6,156 bases of DNA from Oligoflexia bacterium (GTDB taxonomy: Bacteria > Bdellovibrionota > UBA1018): positions 1-6,156 of the forward strand of contig CAIOHW010000093.1 in assembly GCA_903858195.1 (NCBI GenBank), written 5' to 3'. Position numbers and translations under genes: made by a program. The number at the start of each line of letters is the position of its first letter. The stretch's first letter is position 1. Under the pieces are notes generated by a model. That model searched no databases, was not told where the DNA came from, and saw nothing but the letters and a program-made list of their open reading frames with translations. Shown here one piece after another: positions 1 to 4,875 of the stretch.

Positions 1-626
1 GTCTGGCGCTCACGCAGGCGCTTGGTGGCCAGTTCGTAGCGATGGATGAGCTGCTCGCGTGCCTGGTCAACCTTCATCCCCGAAAGCAGGTAGTTGCTGA
101 TCTGGAAATGAACGAGTCCGCGAAGCAGCGACTTCTTTTCGTCCAGGGATCGGGGAAACTTGCGCTTCTCGGGGTCGAGCGACACCTCGGCGCTTTCGTC
201 CAGCACGTAGCCCTTGCCGAGGAACTCGCGAACATAGTCCTCATTTTCTTTCGAGCGCCTGGCCATGAGTCCGTAAGCGTCTTCCAGCGTGCGGCAGTCG
301 CCCTTTTGCAGGCCAGAAAAGACGGTGGGAAGCGACTTTCGAAGCTGCGTCACATCCTCCTCGAGAAGAAGCTGTTTGGAGGGATCCAGATTCTTGATGA
401 TCTGCTCGACCGTATTGGCGCGGATCGAGTCGGTCAGCGCCTTGTGCGAGTAATGCCCCTTGAAGTAGGCCCCCATGAGCTGCGGGAGGTGACTGCAGCT
501 CAGGCCTTCGCGGAATGCACCGGTCTGCAGGCCGGCCGCCTGCGCTGAGGCGACCAGTGAGACGAGTGACGAGGCGGCAAGCCAGAATGAGCCCAGGGCA
601 CGAAACTTGTGAAAGTTTTTCATCAT
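1..626 (-). CDS. prc: Tail-specific protease (Prc/Tsp family), N-terminal part, cut by the window edge
   Basis: This is the first 208 codons of an open frame that runs off the left edge without a stop. Residues 1-31 form a signal peptide: a basic start (MMKNFHKFR), a hydrophobic core and a probable cleavage after ASAQA, so the product should be periplasmic. Residues about 50-205 match my recollection of the Prc/Tsp N-terminal helical domain (compare E. coli Prc), including GHYSHKALTDSI, the NLDPSKQLLLEEDV stretch (E. coli 'LDYSHNVLLASDV') and a closing RYELATKRLRER. The PDZ and S41 serine/lysine protease domains would lie outside the window, so catalytic residues cannot be checked. The family degrades or trims periplasmic proteins at their C-termini. 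Of the tandem ATG codons at 626 and 623 I chose the first; no strong Shine-Dalgarno precedes either. The gene lies 95 bp downstream of the amidohydrolase on the same strand, so co-transcription is possible. Confidence 0.85.
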   Translation of the reverse strand, partial: MMKNFHKFRALGSFWLAASSLVSLVASAQAAGLQTGAFREGLSCSHLPQLMGAYFKGHYSHKALTDSIRANTVEQIIKNLDPSKQLLLEEDVTQLRKSLPTVFSGLQKGDCRTLEDAYGLMARRSKENEDYVREFLGKGYVLDESAEVSLDPEKRKFPRSLDEKKSLLRGLVHFQISNYLLSGMKVDQAREQLIHRYELATKRLRERQ

Positions 627-630
627 GCCT

Positions 631-659
631 ATTTTGCGGACTCCGGGGCATCGGAGCAA
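631..659 (-). promoter_or_regulatory. Possible promoter of the tail-specific protease gene
   Basis: Read on the minus strand, TTGCTC (659-654, 4/6 to TTGACA) is followed after exactly 17 bp by CAAAAT (636-631, 4/6 to TATAAT). The -10-like box ends only 4 bp before the ATG, which would put the transcript start at or just inside the start codon. That geometry is awkward and the match may be chance. A promoter further upstream, or read-through from the amidohydrolase gene, is equally plausible. Confidence 0.22.
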
Positions 660-700
660 CCGGAAGCCAACCCGTCTGGCGGAAAAAACTCCCGATCAAT

Positions 701-726
701 TTAGGCCGTCAATTTAAGCCGTCAAT
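701..726. repeat. Two-copy 13-bp tandem repeat across the amidohydrolase stop codon
   Basis: TTAGGCCGTCAAT (701-713) is followed directly by TTAAGCCGTCAAT (714-726), 12 of 13 bases identical. The stretch at 688-700 ends in CGATCAAT and may be a decayed third copy. The last copy contains the stop codon (TCA at 722-724 on the plus strand) of the minus-strand amidohydrolase. It most likely arose by local slippage, and no function is evident. Confidence 0.6.
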
Positions 727-1648
727 GAACCGATGCTGCACCGGATGGGGCGGCACTCACCTTGCCGAGCGCCGGAAACACACGCAGAGCGTTGTCACGG
801 AATACCGCCTGCCAATGTTCGCGTGGGATCGCCCGCTGAAAAGCCTCCAAGTACGACTCCATGGGCGAAAGCGACCAGTCCGTTCCGAACATGAGCTTGG
901 ACGGGTCTTCGACATAGCCAAAAATCCATCGCAGCGGACGCACCAGGTACTCATCCACCTGCTGGCGAGGGAGCTTGGCGAGGTCGCCGATCAGCAGAGC
1001 CGAGCCATCGAGGTAGACGTTCGGATTCTTGTAGGCCACCTCGGCCGCTGACTCGATCCAGGGATTGCCGCAATGGGCGATCACGAAGTTCACCTTGCGG
1101 TGCTCGACGGCCACCTCGTCGATGGTGAGAGGGTCGGCGTACTTGACCTTGCCGTCACGGTCGAGCGTGTCTCCAGTGTGAAACACGACAGGCACGCGGT
1201 GCTTCTCTGCGGCACGATAGGCAGGCTCATAGACGGGGTCATAGGCATAGCGCGAGATGTAGCCCAGATAGACTTTGATGCAAGAATAGCGGCCTGAAGC
1301 AAGGCCCGCTTCGAGGAGCCTCTGTTCTGACACCCCGAACTTCTCACCCACCCCGAAGCAGTGGATCACGCCCCAGCTTTTGAGGTCCTCGTAGCCGCGT
1401 TGTCCATTGTCACCGGTGTGGGAAACGGCTCCGGTGATCCCGGCGCGCTGCATCTCGGTGCGAAAGGCGCTGCGCTCGGCCTCATTGTCAAATTGGGCGT
1501 GCAGGTGCGCATCGATGATTCCTCCGCGCACGACCCGCCTCACTTCGTCCGCGCTCCCTTTCGCCGTTCCGGCAGAACCGGAAACGGTCGAACACGAGAG
1601 GCATGTACTTGCAGCGAGGGCGGACAAAATGGCGAGCATGGGCTTCAT
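722..1648 (-). CDS. Exported metal-dependent hydrolase, amidohydrolase-2 family
   Basis: A 308-residue TIM-barrel hydrolase of the amidohydrolase superfamily (PF04909-like). Expected metal ligands are all visible: H-x-H at H48/H50 (IIDAHLH), H157 (VVFHTGD), H192 (IAHCGNPW) and D257 (MFGTDWSLSP). The C-terminal DNALRVF (285-291) is the family's usual end motif. The substrate cannot be read from sequence; relatives include hydrolases and decarboxylases. Residues 1-19 form a signal sequence with cysteines at 16 and 19. This suggests a lipoprotein, but neither cysteine sits in a canonical lipobox (A-S-T-C and C-L-S-C), so it may be a soluble periplasmic protein. The ATG at 1648 is the only usable start, because an in-frame TAA lies four codons upstream. 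AGGGG sits close before it, and a fuller AAAGGAGG lies 17 nt upstream. It is divergent from ung. Confidence 0.88.
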   Translation of the reverse strand: MKPMLAILSALAASTCLSCSTVSGSAGTAKGSADEVRRVVRGGIIDAHLHAQFDNEAERSAFRTEMQRAGITGAVSHTGDNGQRGYEDLKSWGVIHCFGVGEKFGVSEQRLLEAGLASGRYSCIKVYLGYISRYAYDPVYEPAYRAAEKHRVPVVFHTGDTLDRDGKVKYADPLTIDEVAVEHRKVNFVIAHCGNPWIESAAEVAYKNPNVYLDGSALLIGDLAKLPRQQVDEYLVRPLRWIFGYVEDPSKLMFGTDWSLSPMESYLEAFQRAIPREHWQAVFRDNALRVFPALGKVSAAPSGAASVH

Positions 1649-1706
1649 GCAACCCCTTTACCATTCCTCCTTTACGATTTTAAAGACCTGCTGCTAATCA
1701 CACCGC
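1649..1706. promoter_or_regulatory. Divergent promoter region, amidohydrolase / ung
   Basis: This 58-bp gap must hold signals for both genes unless they lie inside the neighbouring coding regions. Minus strand: TAAAAT (1682-1677, 5/6 to TATAAT) lies just upstream of TAAAGGAGG (1674-1666); no good -35 is seen. Plus strand: TTTACG (1671-1676, 4/6 to TTGACA), a 16-bp spacer, then GCTAAT (1693-1698, 4/6) inside TGCTAATCA. That -10 would place the ung transcript start about 2 bp before its ATG. No Shine-Dalgarno precedes ung. The two putative promoters overlap, so firing of one could hinder the other. Confidence 0.35.
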
Positions 1707-2405
1707 ATGAACGAGTGGCGCAGGATCATCGAGGCATCCGAGCCGGATGCCTTGGCCCGAATCGACGCTTTTCTATCGATCGAGGCGCAATCCGGAGCCC
1801 AGATCTTTCCGTCTCGCCCTGAAGTATTCCGGGCGCTCGATGACGTGCCGCCCGAAGCGGTGAAAGTCGTGATCCTGGGGCAGGATCCCTACCATGGCCC
1901 GGGGCAGGCCATCGGCCGGAGCTTTGCCGTACCCAATGCCCTCAGGCCCAAGCCCCCCAGCCTGCTCAACATTTTCAAGGAGATTGAGGCCGATCTCGGC
2001 ACACCGCTCGATCGCAGCCAGTCAGACCTCTCGGGCTGGGCATCTCAGGGAGTGCTATTGCTCAATACCGTGCTCACCGTCAGGTCAGGTGAGCCTCTTT
2101 CGCACCGAGGAAAAGGCTGGGAGCAGGTGACCGATCGGATCCTCCTTCACCTGCGCACGCTTCCTCAGCCGATGGTCTTCATGCTTTGGGGATCTGAGGC
2201 CCGCGCCAAGCGAAGCCTGATCGAGCCGTCCTCCCACGCAAAAGCCGGAGATCCATCGCCCGCTCGCCTCATCCTCGAGGCTCCCCACCCCTCACCGCTT
2301 TCGGCTCATCGGGGGTACTTGGGGTGCAGGCACTTTTCAAAGGCAAACGCATTTCTGCCCGTGCCCATCGACTGGGCCCGCACGCTTCATTCGCAGTTGA
2401 GGTAG
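1707..2405 (+). CDS. ung: Uracil-DNA glycosylase, family 1
   Basis: A 232-residue protein, close to the usual length (E. coli Ung 229). It removes uracil from DNA as the first step of base-excision repair in the cytoplasm. Family-1 motifs are complete and in order: GQDPYHGPGQA (58-68) with the water-activating D60; F73 in GRSF, which stacks on uracil; N120 in LLLNTVLTV, which reads the uracil edge; and HPSPLS (194-199) with catalytic H194 and the base-flipping L198. A short insertion around residues 175-186 (SSHAKAGDPSPA), just before the H194 loop, is longer than in E. coli, while the C-terminus is shorter. The gene seems to stand alone. It is divergent from the amidohydrolase, and its stop codon lies inside the 3' end of the convergent small-protein gene. 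Confidence 0.97.
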   Translation: MNEWRRIIEASEPDALARIDAFLSIEAQSGAQIFPSRPEVFRALDDVPPEAVKVVILGQDPYHGPGQAIGRSFAVPNALRPKPPSLLNIFKEIEADLGTPLDRSQSDLSGWASQGVLLLNTVLTVRSGEPLSHRGKGWEQVTDRILLHLRTLPQPMVFMLWGSEARAKRSLIEPSSHAKAGDPSPARLILEAPHPSPLSAHRGYLGCRHFSKANAFLPVPIDWARTLHSQLR

Positions 2406-2812
2406 GTGGCCCGAAGTTTTTCCCGGGCCGGAAGTTCACTGCATCCCACGCTCCTAGCGGCAGTCACGGTGCCAACCTGGCCGGTCTTCGGCGAGCAACG
2501 CAGGAGCTCGGCTCCTGAGACACCGAACATGGATGACTCCAGATAGTAGTAACGCTCATCGGGCGTTTTCATCAGCAATGACGCGGGCACCTCGCCCGAG
2601 TCGCGCACAAGCGAAGTCACACCCGAAAACCCGACGAGCTCCAAGCCACTGCGAGGATCGCGGGTCAACACGCTTCGACCCACAAAGCTCTCAAGCGCAC
2701 GGGCGCAGGCGACTGCGGCCGCATCATCCGAGGCCTGTGCCGTTGCAACGGAAGAAAGGACCCCGGTCGCAACCCAAACCGCCACCCCAACGCTGAATAC
2801 GGATTTTTTCAT
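2387..2812 (-). CDS. Small secreted protein of unknown function, four cysteines in mature part
   Basis: I do not recognise this family. From the ATG at 2812 it encodes 141 residues: a signal peptide (MKKSVFSVGVAV..., probable cleavage after ATAQA, about residue 27) and a mature chain of about 114 residues. The mature part has cysteines at 36, 106, 124 and 140, enough for two disulfides in the periplasm or outside the cell, and a tyrosine cluster (RYYYLESS) near 87-94. There are no transmembrane segments after the signal. An in-frame start exists at 2989, but its 59 extra residues do not look like protein and would bury the signal peptide, and AAGG sits 5 nt before 2812. The last 19 bp overlap the end of convergent ung. 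The export signal and cysteine pattern make it a likely real gene. Confidence 0.75.
   Translation of the reverse strand: MKKSVFSVGVAVWVATGVLSSVATAQASDDAAAVACARALESFVGRSVLTRDPRSGLELVGFSGVTSLVRDSGEVPASLLMKTPDERYYYLESSMFGVSGAELLRCSPKTGQVGTVTAARSVGCSELPAREKLRATYLNCE
2408..2429. terminator. GC-rich hairpin 3 bp after the ung stop; weak terminator candidate
   Basis: GGCCCG (2408-2413) and CGGGCC (2424-2429) form a perfect 6-bp inverted repeat with a 10-nt loop containing TTTTT. It starts three bases after the ung stop codon and lies within the coding sequence of the convergent small gene. The T-run is in the loop rather than after the stem, so this is not a classical intrinsic terminator. It could still pause polymerase or protect the ung mRNA 3' end. 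Confidence 0.3.
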
Positions 2813-2818
2813 GGCGCC

Positions 2819-2848
2819 TTCATGCCACATGATGCCGCTATGTGTCAA
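2819..2848 (-). promoter_or_regulatory. Possible promoter of the small secreted protein gene
   Basis: On the minus strand a perfect consensus -35 TTGACA (2848-2843) is followed after 18 bp by CATGAA (2824-2819, 3/6 to TATAAT). The -10 match is poor and would put the transcript start close to the ATG at 2812, inside the expected leader. The -35 is the main evidence and the -10 position is uncertain. Confidence 0.3.
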
Positions 2849-2856
2849 AGATGGAT

Positions 2857-2881
2857 AAAGTTGCCCCCGAACGGGGACTTT
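2857..2881. promoter_or_regulatory. Inverted repeat upstream of the PLP-enzyme gene, candidate operator
   Basis: A two-part inverted repeat: AAAGT (2857-2861), three unpaired bases, CCCCG (2865-2869), AA, CGGGG (2872-2876), ACTTT (2877-2881). All ten arm positions pair, with one 3-base bulge. It occupies the gap between two divergent start codons (2812 and 2900). It would cover the -35 region of a promoter using the TGCTAA box at 2885. That position suits a repressor or activator site; a hairpin in an RNA leader is the alternative if transcription starts further upstream. Confidence 0.4.
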
Positions 2882-2884
2882 CCA

Positions 2885-2890
2885 TGCTAA
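2885..2890 (+). promoter_or_regulatory. TGCTAA box before the PLP-enzyme start, same spacing as at ung
   Basis: TGCTAA ends exactly 9 bp before the ATG at 2900, and the same hexamer ends 9 bp before the ung ATG (1692-1697). Neither gene has a clear Shine-Dalgarno. TGCTAA could be an extended -10 element (TG-n-TAA) giving a very short or absent leader, or an unusual translation signal. No -35 match is visible here. Confidence 0.3.
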
Positions 2891-2899
2891 CCCGACGCC

Positions 2900-4108
2900 A
2901 TGTCCCGCGATCTCCCCTGCAGCCTCTCCACGCGAGTCAACCATCCCCCCCGCCTGCGCCTGAAGGAGTGGAACCTCCCCTCGGCGCAACCCATATTTCA
3001 GGCGGCCAAGTTCTCAGTCGATACGCTCGATGGCTGGGTGGAACGATCCAACGAGGCACGCGAATCCGGCGAAGAGCTCTTTCTTTACTCCCGCATCTCA
3101 AACCCCACCCTCCGCGAGCTTGAGATGCTGCTTGCCGAGCTCCAGGGGCGCGAGGACGCGATCACTTTTGCCTCCGGAATGGCTGCGATCTCGGCAAGCC
3201 TCCTGTCGCTGGTCTCAAAAGGTGACGAGATTATCCTGTTTCGCGAGTCCTACCAGCCCTCACGAACGATCGTGAAATCCATGCTGGGGCGCCTCGGCGT
3301 TGGACATCAGCTCTTCTCGATCACGAAACTCGGGGAGCTCGAGCAGGCACTGGCCACTCCGGTCCGGGGCGGCGGAAATCGCATCCTCTTTTTTGAAAGT
3401 CCCACCAACCCGATCTGCCGCGTGGCGGATCTCGAGCGCATCTGCCGCCTGGCGCGCGATGCCGGCGCACTCACAATCCTCGACAACACTTTTGCAGGCC
3501 CACACCAGCACGGCGAGTTTCCGGTCGATCTGATCCTGCATAGCCTGACCAAGTATGCAGCCGGCCACGGCGATGTGACGGCCGGAGCCGTGATGGGCTC
3601 GCGCGCTCTGGTGGCGCGGATTCGCGAAACCGCGATCCTGCTCGGAGCCACTCTCGATCCGCATGCTGCGTTTCTCATCCAGCGGGGCCTCAAGACCTAC
3701 GGACTGCGCTATCCCGCCCAGTGCAGGGGCGCGCTCGAAGTGGCGCGCTTTCTTTCGTCGCATCCGCGGATTGCGCGGGTCTTCTATCCGGGGCTCGAAT
3801 CCGACCCGGGCCATGCGACTGCCCGCAGGCAGATGAAGGACATGGGTGCCGTACTCGCCATCGAGCTCAAGGAGCTCGATGCAGGAGCCTTTGTCTCCAA
3901 GCTCAAGCTCTTTGCCTTCACGGTGAGCCTCGGAGCGACCGAGTCGCTTGCCACCCCGGTGCTCCCCCTCTACGGAAGCGACCTGACGGCAGACGAGAAG
4001 CGCGAGTGCGACCTGACGACTCGAACCGTCAGGCTTTCGATCGGACTTGAAGATCCGACCGATCTGATCGCTGATCTGACGCAGGCCCTCGACTCCACTC
4101 AGGTTTAG
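2900..4108 (+). CDS. PLP-dependent trans-sulfuration enzyme, cystathionine gamma-synthase/lyase family
   Basis: A 402-residue fold-type I PLP enzyme of the Cys/Met metabolism family (PF01053), normal in length. Visible motifs: YSRISNPT (63-70), whose Y63 and R65 bind phosphate of the neighbouring subunit's PLP; ASGMAAI (91-97) in the cofactor-phosphate loop; ESPTNP (166-171); D195 in DNTF, which pairs with the pyridine nitrogen; the Schiff-base lysine K218 in HSLTKYAAGHGDV; and R378 in VRLSIGLED, which binds substrate carboxylate. Two usual signatures diverge. The Y-G-G-[ST] segment reads YQPS (118-121), so the diagnostic cysteine of methionine gamma-lyase is absent, and the MTHA segment after SLGATESL is replaced by VLPLYGSDL. 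The family is certain, but synthase, lyase or sulfhydrylase activity cannot be separated. Start 2900 gives a natural N-terminus without a clear Shine-Dalgarno. Confidence 0.93.
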   Translation: MSRDLPCSLSTRVNHPPRLRLKEWNLPSAQPIFQAAKFSVDTLDGWVERSNEARESGEELFLYSRISNPTLRELEMLLAELQGREDAITFASGMAAISASLLSLVSKGDEIILFRESYQPSRTIVKSMLGRLGVGHQLFSITKLGELEQALATPVRGGGNRILFFESPTNPICRVADLERICRLARDAGALTILDNTFAGPHQHGEFPVDLILHSLTKYAAGHGDVTAGAVMGSRALVARIRETAILLGATLDPHAAFLIQRGLKTYGLRYPAQCRGALEVARFLSSHPRIARVFYPGLESDPGHATARRQMKDMGAVLAIELKELDAGAFVSKLKLFAFTVSLGATESLATPVLPLYGSDLTADEKRECDLTTRTVRLSIGLEDPTDLIADLTQALDSTQV

Positions 4109-4122
4109 TCTCCGAGCGCGAG

Positions 4123-4192
4123 CTGCGCAACCGGTGCCAAACGGATGTCGGAGTATCCGTCTACGTGAGTTGCACCAAAAGGCATTGCGCAG
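4123..4192 (+). other. Nested inverted repeat in the gap before cheX, candidate structured RNA
   Basis: Three sets of complementary arms are nested in a 70-nt span. The outer pair is CTGCGCAA (4123-4130) with TTGCGCAG (4185-4192), 8 bp. The middle pair is GGTGC (4133-4137) with GCACC (4172-4176), 5 bp; alternatively TGCC (4135-4138) pairs with GGCA (4181-4184), which extends the outer stem on the 3' side without a gap. The inner pair is ACGGAT (4141-4146) with ATCCGT (4155-4160), 6 bp with an 8-nt loop. There is no T-run after it, so it is not an intrinsic terminator for the upstream gene. I do not recognise a known riboswitch class. It could be a 5'-leader element of the cheX-PAS unit, a 3'-end structure of the PLP-enzyme mRNA, or a dispersed palindromic repeat. 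Confidence 0.45.
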
Positions 4193-4253
4193 AAGCATGA
4201 TCGCCGTAAACTCTTCTGATCCGAACTCCCTCGGGTGAAACTCAAACAGAAGC

Positions 4254-4871
4254 GTGGCCCAATACCCAATGACGACACCCCAAACACCAGCATTCGAACA
4301 AGCCATTCTCAGCAACCTGGGAGACATGTTCAGGCGCAATTCTGAACTCCAGTTTTCAGGTTTCTTTGACCTCAAGGGAGTGACCGCATCCGAGCATGCA
4401 GTCCCCACGAGCCGCGTATTTGGACATCTCTTTGGTGCCGTGATCGTGCAGGGCATCGACTTCAGGCTCACGATCAAGCTTCATTCGGACATGCGCCCCC
4501 TGCTCCCGCTTTGCGCGCGCAACATGCAGACTTCCGCCGACAAGATCAGCGAAAAGATGGTGCGAGACTTTCTGCGCGAGCTTGCCAACCTGCTGGGCGG
4601 AGCCATGCGCACGGATCTGGCCAAGTGCAAGGTGAACGCAGGCCTGAGCCTCCCCTTTTCAAGCCGGGGCTTTGATGAAGTGTTCTTTGACTCGAAGGAG
4701 TCGCCCAAGACCTTCACGCAGGCGGTGCAGATCCGCTGGGGCGAGGGCGCAATCGTCGCCACCCAGTACCTCGAGATTCTGGATGGCTGGAACTCGCTCC
4801 AGCCCATGAAGGACTACGACCCGGCAACGCCCACGGTCGATGAGTTCGAAGCCCTGATGAGCGGAGGTTGA
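4254..4871 (+). CDS. cheX: CheX-like CheY-P phosphatase with C-terminal FliM/FliY-like tail
   Basis: A 205-residue protein of the CheC/CheX/FliY phosphatase superfamily. The core spans about residues 25-170. Its active-site helix carries the signature D-xxx-E-xx-N-xxx-G as D105, E109, N112 and G116 (DFLRELANLLGGA), followed by the typical LSLPFSSRG segment (131-139). In characterised members the Glu and Asn position water to dephosphorylate CheY-P in the cytoplasm. It is longer than a bare CheX domain (about 155 residues). The extra C-terminus is a proline- and aspartate-rich linker ending in DEFEALMSG (196-204), close to the DEIDALLSG-type CheY-P-binding peptide of FliM/FliY. Start is GTG 4254, or possibly ATG 4269, five codons inside; neither has a strong ribosome-binding site. 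The PAS gene follows 4 bp later. No other chemotaxis gene is in the window, so its partner may be a different CheY-like receiver. Confidence 0.85.
   Translation: MAQYPMTTPQTPAFEQAILSNLGDMFRRNSELQFSGFFDLKGVTASEHAVPTSRVFGHLFGAVIVQGIDFRLTIKLHSDMRPLLPLCARNMQTSADKISEKMVRDFLRELANLLGGAMRTDLAKCKVNAGLSLPFSSRGFDEVFFDSKESPKTFTQAVQIRWGEGAIVATQYLEILDGWNSLQPMKDYDPATPTVDEFEALMSGG
4863..4867 (+). promoter_or_regulatory. Ribosome-binding site of the PAS gene, inside the end of cheX
   Basis: GGAGG lies within the last codons of the cheX-like gene, 8 nt before the ATG at 4876. It is the strongest Shine-Dalgarno on the plus strand of this window. It fixes the start of the PAS gene and supports translation from one two-gene message. 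Confidence 0.8.
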
Positions 4872-4875
4872 TCTT

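Noticed and set aside
241..699. A 152-codon minus-strand frame overlapping the protease gene start
   Set aside because: It is in a different frame from the protease, whose signal peptide and Prc N-terminal domain are clear. This frame's product looks random and proline/arginine rich.
680..726. Intrinsic terminator after the amidohydrolase, suggested by a T6 run on the minus strand (687-682)
   Set aside because: No stable GC stem lies directly before the T-run; only 3-bp pairings could be found.
2813..2989. Upstream extension of the small secreted protein to the ATG at 2989
   Set aside because: It would put 59 unremarkable residues before an obvious signal peptide and run into the coding region of the divergent PLP-enzyme gene. 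The ATG at 2812 has AAGG just upstream.
2842..3123. A 93-codon plus-strand frame starting upstream of the PLP-enzyme gene
   Set aside because: It overlaps the PLP enzyme in another frame, has no domain and is proline-rich shadow sequence.
4193..4253. A flagellar sigma-28 promoter before cheX, suggested by TAAA at 4207-4210
   Set aside because: The expected GCCGATAA-like -10 at 15 bp is absent (CTCCCTCG), so there is no support for flagellar control.
3260..4477. A 405-codon open frame on the minus strand antisense to the PLP-enzyme gene and the start of cheX
   Set aside because: Its translation has no recognisable motif and is rich in Arg, Ala and Gly, as expected of the antisense of a GC-rich gene. 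The plus-strand genes here have full family signatures.
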